A stretch of 64,000 nt of DNA from Streptomyces xinghaiensis S187 (lineage in GTDB: Bacteria > Actinomycetota > Actinomycetes > Streptomycetales > Streptomycetaceae): positions 1,116,001 through 1,180,000 of the forward strand of contig NZ_CP023202.1 in assembly GCF_000220705.2 (NCBI RefSeq), given 5' to 3'. The translations under genes and the position numbers were made by a program. Each line of letters opens with the position of its first letter. Position 1 is the first letter of the stretch. The notes under the pieces were generated by a model. It was not told where the DNA came from. It was given only the letters and a program-made list of their open reading frames with translations, and made no database searches. Shown in pieces: positions 48,610 through 56,921 of the stretch.

Positions 48610-50667
48610 TCAGTTCGTGGTCGTGTTGCGGCGCCTGGTGTGGATCAGAAGAACCAGTCCTCCGAGCACGAGGACCCCTCCGGCCGCGGCCGGCCACAGG
48701 TCCGCGCCGGTGCTGGCCAGGCTGCCCGAGCCCGCTTGCGATTGGGGCTGCGCTTCCTCGGACTGAGCTTCCACGGCGGTGTCCGATGTCTCGGCGGGGC
48801 TGGTCGCCCGTGCCTTCGTCTCGCCGTCGCGGGCGTCGTCCGGGGCCTCGGCCTCCCGGGTGCTGGTGGCCACGTCACTGGGTGCGGCCGTGGGTTCCGA
48901 GGGGGTGTCGGGTGCCGCGCCGGGCTTCTTCGCCCCGTCCTTGTCGTCCGCGGACGAAGCCTCGGGCCCCGGCTCCGGCTCGTCCTGCGGCTCCTGCGGC
49001 GCCGGCTTGTCCTTGGGCTCCTTGGGCTCCTTCGGCTGCTCCGGCTTCTGGGGCTCCTCCGGCTGCTGGGGCTCCTGCGGCTGCTCCGGCTGCTTCGGCT
49101 CCTCCGGCTTCTGGGGCTCCTGCGGCTCCTGCGGCTGCTCACCCGCGCCGGCTCCGCACTGCCGCCCGGCGTTGACGCAGTCGACGACCTCGTCCATCAG
49201 GTCCTCGTCCATGACGTTGATGAAGTCGTCGTGATCGGTGATCGGCTTGTGCAGCTGCTCCGGGAAGCCGTCCACCGCGTACGGGTTCCGCACCTGGCCG
49301 TTCTCGATGACCGGCGCCGGGACGTCGTACACCAGGCGCATCGTCAGCTGCGGGATCGCCTTGAAGCCGTTCCCGCAGTTGCCGTCGGCGTCGGCGAAGG
49401 CCACGTGCGCTCGGTGGTTGGCGCTGTCGATGTTCTGACCGTCCCAGCAGCTCTGGAAGGCGAACGACCGCACCACGCTGCTCCCCTGCGGGCAGATCGG
49501 ATACTTGTCCGCCAGTTGCACCTTGTCCTCGAAGCCGGTGCAGCTCCAGTTGGCGTTGGCGTTCGCCGTGCCGTTGGTGAAGGCCTTGGCGTCACCGGTG
49601 ATGATGCGCAGGAACTTCGGCATCGCCACGACCTTGCCGGCCGGGCTGCCGACGTACGTGATCTCGGCCTCCTTGGCGCTCAGGATCTTGCCGACGTTGC
49701 CCTCCAGGCCGCCGCCCTGCTGTTCGGCGTCGAACTCCTGCGTGCCGTCCTGCACGCGCAGGACCGGCCAGTAGTACGAGGACTTGTCGCCCTGCTCCGA
49801 GCAACTGGTCTCGGCGTTCGCCAGATCGTCGTTGGAGGCGAAGGCGTCGACACCCTGGTTGCCCACGTAGTCGTGAGTGTGGTGAGCGCCGTTGTCCACG
49901 CCGGGCGCGACGATCAGGTTGTCGGTGTTGAACACCTTGTTCTCGTTGACGCCGCACTGGACGCTGAACGTACCGGTCGAGGCGTCGCCGGTCTTGCGGG
50001 GCTTCGCCTGGACGTTCGGCTGCACCTTCGTGATGTCGACGAAGTCCGCGGCGAACGGCCCGGCCGCACCGTTGCCGTTGCCGTCCTGCTGCTCGCCGCC
50101 CTCGCCGCCGTCGTCCTGACCGGTGCCGGGGGAGGCGCTGTCCGCCTCGCCGTCCTGCTCGCCGCCGTCCCCGCCGCCGTCGTTCTTCCGGGCCTGGGCG
50201 GGACTGATCTCGGTGCAGGCGGCGAGACCGTCCAGTGACTCCGGGGCCGTGCCGCCCGCCCGCTTCACGTCGATCTTGATCTGACCGATGACCTCGGTGC
50301 GCTTCTCGCTCAGTGGTCCGAGAATCGCGTCCCGGACGAAGCTCCCGTCCTGCGCCTGCTCCTGGCGTGTCGAGGTCAGCCGGTCGTACGCCTCGGTGAT
50401 CTGCTGGTCGAGGTCGGCCAGCGCCTTGTCGACGTCGGCGCGCGCCTCCCCCGGCACGTCGGTGAGTTGCTGCCCGACGTCCGGACAGGAGATCGTGGCC
50501 GCCTGGTCGCCACCGCTCCGATCCTGGGCCCGGCCGCCCGAGTCGCCTTCTCCCGCGGAGGCGTAGGTGTTCGCCGCTACCAGCCCCCCTCCGCCCAATA
50601 TCAGCGCGACCGCTGCAAAGGTCCGGCGCCGTGCGCCGGTGGGGCGTCTGCGCGTGTTGCGTCTCAC
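48610..50667 (-). CDS. Sortase-anchored (LAxTG) DUF1996 surface protein with Pro/Glu/Gln repeats
   Basis: A 685-residue cell-wall protein. A signal sequence follows the start (RRRTFAAVALILGGGGLVAANTYA). About residues 190-500 form a DUF1996 domain (FADFVDITKVQPNVQ, VDNGAHHTHDYVGNQ, SFAFQSCWDG, HRAHVAFADADGNCG, RLVYDVP) with conserved His and Cys. Then come about 60 residues of PEQPQEP-type repeats, which act as a wall-spanning stalk, an acidic/Ser-Thr linker, and the sorting signal LASTG (650-654), hydrophobic helix and RRR tail for class E sortase. GTG 50667 follows AGGAG. DUF1996 function is unknown; related fungal and actinomycete proteins are secreted. Confidence 0.88.
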   Translation of the reverse strand: MRRNTRRRPTGARRRTFAAVALILGGGGLVAANTYASAGEGDSGGRAQDRSGGDQAATISCPDVGQQLTDVPGEARADVDKALADLDQQITEAYDRLTSTRQEQAQDGSFVRDAILGPLSEKRTEVIGQIKIDVKRAGGTAPESLDGLAACTEISPAQARKNDGGGDGGEQDGEADSASPGTGQDDGGEGGEQQDGNGNGAAGPFAADFVDITKVQPNVQAKPRKTGDASTGTFSVQCGVNENKVFNTDNLIVAPGVDNGAHHTHDYVGNQGVDAFASNDDLANAETSCSEQGDKSSYYWPVLRVQDGTQEFDAEQQGGGLEGNVGKILSAKEAEITYVGSPAGKVVAMPKFLRIITGDAKAFTNGTANANANWSCTGFEDKVQLADKYPICPQGSSVVRSFAFQSCWDGQNIDSANHRAHVAFADADGNCGNGFKAIPQLTMRLVYDVPAPVIENGQVRNPYAVDGFPEQLHKPITDHDDFINVMDEDLMDEVVDCVNAGRQCGAGAGEQPQEPQEPQKPEEPKQPEQPQEPQQPEEPQKPEQPKEPKEPKDKPAPQEPQDEPEPGPEASSADDKDGAKKPGAAPDTPSEPTAAPSDVATSTREAEAPDDARDGETKARATSPAETSDTAVEAQSEEAQPQSQAGSGSLASTGADLWPAAAGGVLVLGGLVLLIHTRRRNTTTN

Positions 50668-50901
50668 GGAAGTACTCCTAGGCGTCGTGACAGGCCCGGC
50701 ATGGTGCTGTTCCCCCTGTACGCGGCGGAGCCCGGTTGTGTTCAAACACCGCGCGGATTCGCAGCGGGGCGTGTGCGTGCCGGCCCGTCGGACGCACCCA
50801 CTGGGTACGGCTCGTAACAGCCCGGGACAGAAACGCGAGGAGCGCGTCGGTGGGGTCGGGGATGTCGCGCACGGCCGCGCCGACGCGACGGCGGCTGCCG
50901 C

Positions 50902-51501
50902 CTACAGCGCCGGCTTCCGTTCGCCGGCCGTGAGACCGCGGAGTGCCCACAGTCCGTACAGAGCCAGCAGCGGTTTGACGACGATCCACTCGCCGGGGCG
51001 GTAGTCGTCCGCGCGGACGAGCCGCTCCGCAAGATCCGGGCGCTGCCGCCGCAGGTACGCGCGGGCCTTGAGCGCGTGAGCCGGCTGGGAGGCGATCTTG
51101 ATCCGGTCGGCGTCCTCCAGCAGGGGGATCACGTTCGTGATGTTCTCCCACGTCGTCCCGCTCCGGTCTTCGAGGAGCACGGTGCCGTCGAGTCCGAGCA
51201 CCGACTGCGCGTAGTCGGCCATCACCTGCGCCTCCGCGGCGCCGCCGCTGGTCGCACCGCCGCTGAAGATGACGCGAGTGCCCCGCGCACCGCCGGCGGT
51301 GAGGGAGCGGATGCCGGCCCGTACGCGCCAGCGGTTGATCACGTTCGCCCCCGCTTGGGGGTTCCGGTAACCCAGGACGACCACCGCTTCGGCACCGCCC
51401 CCTCCGTTGCCCACGAGAGCCCGGGACCAGCGCCAGTTCAACCACTCGCCCCAGGCCAGGGTCGCAGCCCCGGCTATCGCCAGTCCCGTCCTCCGTCGCA
51501 T
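50902..51501 (-). CDS. YdcF/DUF218-type membrane-associated protein
   Basis: A 199-residue protein of the YdcF-like (DUF218) family. After a short hydrophobic N-terminal segment come AEAVVVLGYRN, RVIFSGGATSGGAAEAQVMADYAQ and EDRSGTTWENITNVIPLL, the strand/loop motifs of this Rossmann-like fold, with an acidic and Ser/Thr cluster thought to bind a nucleotide or lipid-linked sugar. Relatives take part in envelope/vancomycin-resistance (SanA) phenotypes, but biochemistry is poorly known. It is transcribed the same way as the sortase substrate gene, with about 230 bases between. Confidence 0.82.
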   Translation of the reverse strand: MRRRTGLAIAGAATLAWGEWLNWRWSRALVGNGGGGAEAVVVLGYRNPQAGANVINRWRVRAGIRSLTAGGARGTRVIFSGGATSGGAAEAQVMADYAQSVLGLDGTVLLEDRSGTTWENITNVIPLLEDADRIKIASQPAHALKARAYLRRQRPDLAERLVRADDYRPGEWIVVKPLLALYGLWALRGLTAGERKPAL

Positions 51502-51878
51502 GCGGCGACTCTAGGCCACCTCGGGACGGGACGGGACGGGACAGGACGGGCACCAACCGCCCGGCAGACGACGCATGGTGTGAGCGCCTCTGAGCCGGGC
51601 GGTTCCGTCGCGGAGCCGGAAGCGTCCGGCCGTCCGCCCGGGTGCCGAACGACGGCGGTGCGCCGCTGTCGTTTCATAAGCTCTTTCCGGATCCCCGGTT
51701 TTGAGTTGCTTTGAGACCTATTCTGATGCCGTGTCCGAGGGCGCCGGACGGGCCGGGGAGAGGCATTACCGGACTTGCGGGGCCGTTGAGGCCGGAGGCT
51801 TGCCGGAGTGCGGTGTTCTGCTCGTCGGCAAGTCGTGCCCGGCAGCGGCGGAATGCCGTCCAAGGGAAGGGAGACGTG
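51502..51878. other. Intergenic region with a short GGGAC repeat
   Basis: About 375 bases. Contains a GGGAC tandem repeat (51523-51550, about five units) and the promoter area of the small secreted protein gene at 51879. No gene is supported. Confidence 0.5.
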
Positions 51879-52283
51879 ATGAGAAAGACCCCGCGCACGC
51901 TGGTGGGGATGTGCATGGCGGTTGCGGCGGTCGTCATGACCGCGTCCCCGTCACACGCCAGCTACAGCAACGTGGTGTACGTGGCGACCGGTCTCGAACC
52001 TGCCCCCGGAAAGGGCACATTCAGCGCCGATCCTCATGGGAGGATTCCGGGCGACGCCATCCGGGCCTGTGACGTCACCCGGGATGGCTGGGGCGTCAAG
52101 GCGTGGCTGTATATGAACCACAGAGTCATTCGCACGGCCAGCACCCTGGGGCACCGTGCCATGTACTGCACGCGCTGGAAGACGGGGAACCTGAAGGAAG
52201 AGCAGCTGGTGACCCTCAGGGTGTGCCTGGTCAAGAAGGGGCGCGAACCCTACAGGTGTGCCCACGGCCGGGCCAGAACCTGA
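51879..52283 (+). CDS. Small secreted protein with two C-terminal cysteines
   Basis: 134 residues. A signal peptide ends near SPSHA (residue 27). The mature domain has CDVTRDGWGVKAWLYMN and LRVCLVKKGREPYRC, similar in spacing to DGYGARAYLTWGS and LQLCTTKRGKNIRC in the protein at 29044; both appear to share an uncharacterised exported domain with a disulfide. ATG 51879 follows AAGGGAAGGGAG. No enzymatic motif was found. Confidence 0.7.
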   Translation: MRKTPRTLVGMCMAVAAVVMTASPSHASYSNVVYVATGLEPAPGKGTFSADPHGRIPGDAIRACDVTRDGWGVKAWLYMNHRVIRTASTLGHRAMYCTRWKTGNLKEEQLVTLRVCLVKKGREPYRCAHGRART

Positions 52284-52459
52284 GGTCGCGCCTCGCCCGT
52301 CCGCGCTGCTCGACGCATGCCGCTGACTGGCGGGCATGCAGGGACGCAGTCTCTCACCGGCGGTGTCGCCCCGGAGCGGCGCGGACGCTCCTCCACCCGG
52401 CCACCGGGACGAAACGCGTCCGCGAGCTCCGAGCGGGCTGATGCGCATGTGGTCCCGGC

Positions 52460-52900
52460 TCATTTCTTTCGCGCCGGATTTTCCAGGTACTCCCAGTGCA
52501 TTCTGAGATGCGCGACAAGGACTGCGGCATATTCATCGGGAAGATACCGGGAACCCTTTTTGTAGGGAATATACCGATCGGGCGGAACCCTGGGGAGGTT
52601 CAGGAGGATGGCCTCCTGCGCGGCCTTGAGATCGGCAACGATCTGGTCATTGGCGTACGGTTCATAATCAATCTGGGATTGCGAATTGATCACTTTCAGC
52701 GTCCGCTTCTCGACCCGAGGCTTGCGCAGTTCGGCCACATCGGTCACGACATCCGCGTAGTAGGGGTACCAGAAGCGCATGTGCTTCAAGTCGGTCCGCC
52801 GCTCCTCCCCGGAAAGCCCGGGATCGAGCACCGCGCGCACATATCCGTCGAAACCACTTCTCAATGCGGACAGATCGAGAGCCACACACAAACCGTACAC
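52460..52900 (-). CDS. Hypothetical protein (about 146 residues)
   Basis: Not recognised. The sequence includes ALDLSALRSGFDGYVRAVLD, HMRFWYPYYADVVTDVAE, NSQSQIDYEPYANDQIVADL and PDRYIPYKKGSRYLPDEYAAVLVAHLRMHWEYLENPARKK, so it is probably alpha-helical and soluble. Its G+C content is lower than most neighbours, suggesting transfer. The start is uncertain: GTG 52900 or GTG 52885; neither has a good ribosome site. The 5' region overlaps, on the other strand, the remnant of a DUF6892-like gene. Confidence 0.5.
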   Translation of the reverse strand: MYGLCVALDLSALRSGFDGYVRAVLDPGLSGEERRTDLKHMRFWYPYYADVVTDVAELRKPRVEKRTLKVINSQSQIDYEPYANDQIVADLKAAQEAILLNLPRVPPDRYIPYKKGSRYLPDEYAAVLVAHLRMHWEYLENPARKK

Positions 52901-52929
52901 CCGGTGATCAAAAGGCTGGGCGCTCACCG

Positions 52930-52984
52930 TCGGTGCCTGCTGCCGACGAGGAGCCGTGACCGTGTTCCGTGACTTCGGCTTCAC
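52930..52984 (+). pseudogene. Duplicated and broken start region of the DUF6892-like gene
   Basis: This segment matches 48004-48058 at most positions, including GTCGGTGCCTGCTGC, GAGCCGTGACCG and GTTCCGTGACTTC. It reproduces the ribosome site, GTG start and first codons (MTVFRDFGF instead of MTAFRDFNF), after which similarity stops. It is a copy of a gene start without its body. Confidence 0.7.
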
Positions 52985-53148
52985 CTGCCCCTGCCAGGCG
53001 GTCCCGGCGATCAGGCCCCTGCGGGCAGGCTTCTGGCGCGTTCGAACCTGCTGCATTGAACTTTCAAGTGACCTGCTGCAAGGCTGTGCTCGCCGATTGT
53101 CATACCGCCTCCGCGTCCGTCAGCGGTCTTGTCCTCCTTGGAGTCACC

Positions 53149-53580
53149 ATGCCCGCAGCAGATCCCCGGACAGCCGCCACCCGACGGGGCCCGCTCCTGG
53201 TGGTGGGCGGTGTTCTGGTCGCCGCCGTGCTGTCCTCCCTGGTCAACGCCGTGATCGCCTTACTGGCGCGTGCGGTGGGCGCACCGGACGACTTCGAACC
53301 ACTCGACCCGGGCTCGTACATCTTCCTGACCACGGTCGGCGTGACAGCGGGCGCGATCGGCTGGGGGATCGTCCGCAAGGTGTCCCAGAACGCCGAGAGC
53401 GTGCTGCGGTGGCTCGTTCCGGTCGTCGTCGTGGTGTCGTTCGTGCCCGACTTCTTCCTCTTCGGCGCCGGTGGCGTGACCGGCGTCGCCGCCCTGCTCC
53501 TGATGCACGTCGCGGTCGCGGTGATCGCGGTGGCCACGTTCCGCAAGGTCCTGCCTGTGAGCCGGTACGGCAACGGATGA
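53149..53580 (+). CDS. DUF6069-like four-helix membrane protein
   Basis: A 143-residue integral membrane protein with four hydrophobic helices: LLVVGGVLVAAVLSSLVNAV, YIFLTTVGVTAGAIGWGIV, VLRWLVPVVVVVSFVPDFFLF and VAALLLMHVAVAVIAVATF. The D-F-E-P-L/L-D-P-G-S-Y loop and PDFFLF are typical of a family common in actinomycetes with no assigned function. ATG 53149 follows TTGGAG. It stands as a single gene. Confidence 0.75.
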   Translation: MPAADPRTAATRRGPLLVVGGVLVAAVLSSLVNAVIALLARAVGAPDDFEPLDPGSYIFLTTVGVTAGAIGWGIVRKVSQNAESVLRWLVPVVVVVSFVPDFFLFGAGGVTGVAALLLMHVAVAVIAVATFRKVLPVSRYGNG

Positions 53581-53630
53581 CGGCACCGCACGGCCGGGCG
53601 CGCGAGTCGGAGTGCCGCCAGGGCGCCGTG

Positions 53631-54404
53631 TCAGGACGGGGCGTCAGGAGGGGCGAGGACGCAGAACTCGTGGCCCTCCGGGTCGGCCAGGCACGTCCAC
53701 GGGACGTCGCCCTGGCCGAGGTCGAGGTCGGTGGCGCCGAGGGCCCGCAGCCGGGCAGCCTCCGCGGCTTTGCCGTCACCGGGGTACGGCAGCAGGTCGA
53801 GATGGACGCGGTCCGGCACGGTCTTCACGCCGGGCGTGCGGAGGAATTCGAGATACGGGCCGGTCCCCTTGGCGGAGCGGAACACCGCTTGACCGTCGGT
53901 CACCTCGTGCAGGGTCCAGTCCACCGCCGCACCCCAGAACCGGGCCATGGCCCGGGGATCCGCGCAGTCGACCACCACCGCGGCGATCGGCCCGGTGTCC
54001 CGGTAGATCTCCCGGGGCTCCAGCACGCAGAACTCGTTACCCTCCGGGTCGGCGAGGACCGTCCACGGCACGTCGCCCTGGCCCACGTCGACGGGCGTCG
54101 CACCGAGCCCCTGGAGGCGCGTGACCAGCTCGGCCTGGTGTGCCGTGGAGGTGGTGGCGAGATCGAGGTGCGCCCGGTTCTTCGCCGTCGTCTTGGGGTC
54201 CGGGACGGGAACGATGTCGACGCCGAGGACGGCCGGGTCCGGCCAGACGAGGCCGTCGTCTGATCCGCCGTCTGGTCCGCCGGGTCCGACGTAGGTGGTC
54301 ACGCCGGGGCTGTGAGCACTCCAGCCGAGCGCCTCGGCCCAGAACCGGCCGGCCGCCGAGGCGTCGAGGGCCTTGATGTTCACCTGCACGGGTCGCAGTG
54401 CCAT
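53631..54404 (-). CDS. Two-domain VOC (glyoxalase/bleomycin-resistance fold) protein
   Basis: 257 residues consisting of two VOC modules, each ending with a near-identical motif (GQGDVPWTVLADPEGNEFCVLEPRE near residue 125 and GQGDVPWTCLADPEGHEFCVLAPPD at the end). The DPEG-x-EFCVL signature carries the glutamate metal ligand, and RAHLDL/RVHLDL the histidine. The tandem copy forms a complete active-site pocket. Enzymatic role (lyase, dioxygenase or drug binding) is not determinable. ATG 54404. Confidence 0.85.
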   Translation of the reverse strand: MALRPVQVNIKALDASAAGRFWAEALGWSAHSPGVTTYVGPGGPDGGSDDGLVWPDPAVLGVDIVPVPDPKTTAKNRAHLDLATTSTAHQAELVTRLQGLGATPVDVGQGDVPWTVLADPEGNEFCVLEPREIYRDTGPIAAVVVDCADPRAMARFWGAAVDWTLHEVTDGQAVFRSAKGTGPYLEFLRTPGVKTVPDRVHLDLLPYPGDGKAAEAARLRALGATDLDLGQGDVPWTCLADPEGHEFCVLAPPDAPS

Positions 54405-54582
54405 GCCGGTGATCCTATGCGCCCGCTCCGCGACGATGTCCGCAGCCGCCGGCGCGGGGCGCCGAGGCGGTCACGCCCGGCCCGTCGCGCTGCGGCGGCT
54501 CTGTATCGGCACTCGGTAGGGTGCGCTGGTCGCACCATCGGGAACGCTGTGTCAGCGCTTACGGGAGAGGGGCCGGGGGACG

Positions 54583-55434
54583 ATGCAGGCGTCAGAGGTT
54601 CCGCGTGCGGTGGCCGCGGCCGTGTCGATCGCCTCGTCCCTCGGCCTGACGGCCGACGACGCGATCGTTCTGCATGACTCGAACAAGCTCACGCTGCGTC
54701 TGCTGCCCTGTGACGTCCTGGCCCGGGTGGCACCCGCGGCGCAGCAGGTCGCACAGTTCGAAGTCGGGCTCGCTCAGCGGCTCGCCGCATTCGGATGCCC
54801 CGTGGCGGCTCTCGATCCGCGGGTGGAGCCGCGCGTCCATGAGCGTGACGGCTTCGTGGTCACACTGTGGACCTACTACGAACCCGTGTCACCCGGAGAG
54901 GTCTCACCAGCCGCTTACGCCGAGGCGCTCGCGCGGCTGCACACCGGCATGCGCGAACTCGCTGTCCCGGCGCCGCACTTCACGGACCGGGTGGAGCGGG
55001 CTCGGCGCCTCGTGGCGCACCGCGACCGCACTCCGGCGCTCGCCGACGCGGACCGGGAGCTGCTCGGTGACACGCTGGGACGCCTGAGCCGGGTGATCGT
55101 CGAGCGGGGCGGCGCCGGGCAGTTGCTGCACGGCGAGCCGCACCCGGGCAACGTCCTCTCCACGGAGAACGGGCTGCTGTTCATCGACTTGGAGACGTGC
55201 TGCCGTGGGCCCGTCGAATTCGACCTCGCCCATGCGCCCGAGGAGGTCGGCGAGCACTATCCGGGTGCGGACCGGGACGTGCTGCGCGAGTGCCGGATCC
55301 TCGTCCTGGCGATGGTCACGGCCTGGCGCTGGGACCGGGACGACCAGCTCCCGGGCGGGCACCGGCTGGGCACGGAGTGGCTCGGCCGGATCCGGGCAGC
55401 GCTCGGTCGCGCAGGCCCGGATGCGCCTGGCTGA
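54583..55434 (+). CDS. Aminoglycoside-phosphotransferase-like (APH) family protein
   Basis: 283 residues. Kinase-like fold with the catalytic loop LLHGEPHPGNVL (about 184-195) and metal site FIDLETCCRG (about 203-212). The usual Asp of HGD is replaced by Glu (HGE), as in many non-resistance members of this family, so it may phosphorylate a small molecule other than an aminoglycoside. ATG 54583 with GAGAGGGG upstream. Single-gene unit; substrate unknown. Confidence 0.82.
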   Translation: MQASEVPRAVAAAVSIASSLGLTADDAIVLHDSNKLTLRLLPCDVLARVAPAAQQVAQFEVGLAQRLAAFGCPVAALDPRVEPRVHERDGFVVTLWTYYEPVSPGEVSPAAYAEALARLHTGMRELAVPAPHFTDRVERARRLVAHRDRTPALADADRELLGDTLGRLSRVIVERGGAGQLLHGEPHPGNVLSTENGLLFIDLETCCRGPVEFDLAHAPEEVGEHYPGADRDVLRECRILVLAMVTAWRWDRDDQLPGGHRLGTEWLGRIRAALGRAGPDAPG

Positions 55435-55515
55435 TGGCTCCGCCCGGTGGCCGACGGCCCGGTTGACGGCAGTCCCTGCCCCGGGGTGGGGCCGCGGTGT
55501 CCGGGCCCCCATCGG

Positions 55516-56439
55516 TCAGTGGAGGACGCCGTCGGCGGGCTCCGTCTCGTGCTGCTCCTTGACGACGCGGACGGCGGAGTCCACCAGCGCGTCGACGCCG
55601 GTGTTGCAGGTGTGGCCCGCACGCCAGACGATCTGGGAGTACGCCTCGAACGGCACCGTCCAGCCGATCCGGAAGAGCTGCCGTTCCTCCAGTTCCCTCC
55701 GCACCGTGACCAGCGGCAGCAGGGCCATGCCCAGTCCCAGGTGGACACTGCGCTTCACCGCGTCCACGGATCCCAGTTCGAAGATCCTGGGGCGCTCGGC
55801 GGCCCGGTGCAGGCCGATGGCCTGCTCGTACCGCGTGTGGTATTCGGCGTTGTTGTCGGCCCGGGTCAGCGAGGCGGTCCGCAGGTCCGCGTCGGTGATC
55901 TCGGTCCTGTCGACGAGCAGGTGGCTCGGCCCTCCCACCAGGACGAGCGGTTCGGGGCAGAGCACCGCCGACCGCAGGCCCTCCCGCTCGTGCCGGGTGT
56001 CGATGATGAAGGCGCAGTCCAGCCGGCCGTCCCGGACGTCGGCGACGGAGGTGCCCGAGGCCGCGGTGTGGATCGACACCTGCAGCTTGGGATAGCGCCA
56101 GAACAGGTACTCGACCAGGGGCGGCAGCCGGTAGCTCGCCAGGCTCTCGACGGCGCCGATGTCGAGCCGGCCGTGCGGCTGCCCACCGGAGCCGACGGCC
56201 TGGCGGGCGTGTCCGGTCAGTCTGACGATCTCCCGGGCATACGGCAGCAGGTCGGTGCCGGCCGGGGTCGGCCGGACGCCGCTGGGCAGCCGGTCCACCA
56301 GGGTGGTGCCGAGCGTCACCTCCAGCGACTTGATCCGCGTCGTCACGGTGGGCTGTGACAGGCCCAGCCGGGCCGCGGCCCTGGTGAAACTGCCGGCCTC
56401 CACAACGGTGATGAAGGCGTCGAGCTGGGGTACGTCCAC
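55516..56439 (-). CDS. LysR-type transcriptional regulator
   Basis: 307 residues. N-terminal winged helix: QLDAFITVVEAGSFTRAAARLGLSQPTVTTRIKSLEVTLGTTLVDR (about 5-50), followed by the two-lobed effector domain. GTG 56439 follows AGGAGG. It faces, across a 240-base divergent region with a large inverted repeat, the gene for a small secreted peptide, which is therefore the most likely target together with itself. Confidence 0.92.
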   Translation of the reverse strand: MDVPQLDAFITVVEAGSFTRAAARLGLSQPTVTTRIKSLEVTLGTTLVDRLPSGVRPTPAGTDLLPYAREIVRLTGHARQAVGSGGQPHGRLDIGAVESLASYRLPPLVEYLFWRYPKLQVSIHTAASGTSVADVRDGRLDCAFIIDTRHEREGLRSAVLCPEPLVLVGGPSHLLVDRTEITDADLRTASLTRADNNAEYHTRYEQAIGLHRAAERPRIFELGSVDAVKRSVHLGLGMALLPLVTVRRELEERQLFRIGWTVPFEAYSQIVWRAGHTCNTGVDALVDSAVRVVKEQHETEPADGVLH

Positions 56440-56516
56440 GTCTTTGTCCTCCTGGCGTCGAGCCGCTCCCGCAGGGTGTCCCGCGGCCCCAGCATCGCCG
56501 CGGAACGCTTTCGCCC

Positions 56517-56581
56517 GGCTATCACCGGGGCAACCCCGGCGGTGATAGCCCCCGCGATAGCACGCCGCCGGCCGCCGATAG
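56517..56581. promoter_or_regulatory. Large inverted repeat with GATAG half-sites, probable LysR binding region
   Basis: GGCTATCACCG (56517-56527) is repeated in inverted form as CGGTGATAGCC (56540-56550), around an inner GGGG-CAA-CCCC. Further GATAG half-sites follow at 56556-56560 and 56577-56581. The spacing at roughly one and two helical turns fits a LysR tetramer. Confidence 0.65.
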
Positions 56582-56677
56582 TCCGCCGATGCCGCCCGTT
56601 CCTAACGTCGTTCCCGTCATCGGCTCCCCGGCCACCGCCGGCGGCGGCCACCGCGATCGAACCGAAGGAGCAAGCCA

Positions 56678-56884
56678 GTGACGAGGAAGCCGATCTTCGC
56701 CCGGGTGACCGTTCTGCTGACCGCGGCCCTCGTCGGCTCGGGCGTCTGCCTGACAACGGCGGACCACGGCGTGTCCCGCGCGGGCACCGTGGACCGGGCC
56801 TTCAGCGACACTCCCTGGCCGGGTCCGGGCGGGACCGCCCTGGCCGGCGCGCTCGACGACACCCCCTGGCCCGTCGGCCCCTGA
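56678..56884 (+). CDS. Small secreted peptide with DTPWP repeat
   Basis: 68 residues: a signal-like hydrophobic N-terminus (FARVTVLLTAALVGSGVCL) and a mature part of about 40 residues containing FSDTPWPGPGG and, ten residues later, LDDTPWPVGP at the very end. The GTG at 56678 follows GAAGGAG. It lies between a LysR gene and an AfsR-type regulator gene at the edge of a peptide-type biosynthetic cluster. It could be an exported signal peptide, a precursor peptide or a small wall protein. No processing enzyme is recognised next to it. Confidence 0.65.
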   Translation: MTRKPIFARVTVLLTAALVGSGVCLTTADHGVSRAGTVDRAFSDTPWPGPGGTALAGALDDTPWPVGP

Positions 56885-56893
56885 CCGGGCCGC

Positions 56894-56913
56894 GGCCCCG
56901 TCCCCCCGGGGCC
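56894..56913. terminator. Hairpin between convergent peptide and AfsR-like genes
   Basis: GGCCCCG (56894-56900) pairs with CGGGGCC (56907-56913) around a six-base loop. Confidence 0.45.
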
Positions 56914-56921
56914 CCGGGCTC

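Noticed and set aside
49006..49141. Repetitive DNA in the DUF1996 gene, considered as a CRISPR-like or intergenic repeat
   Set aside because: The repeats have no spacers and encode in-frame PEQ/PKE units of a proline-rich stalk.
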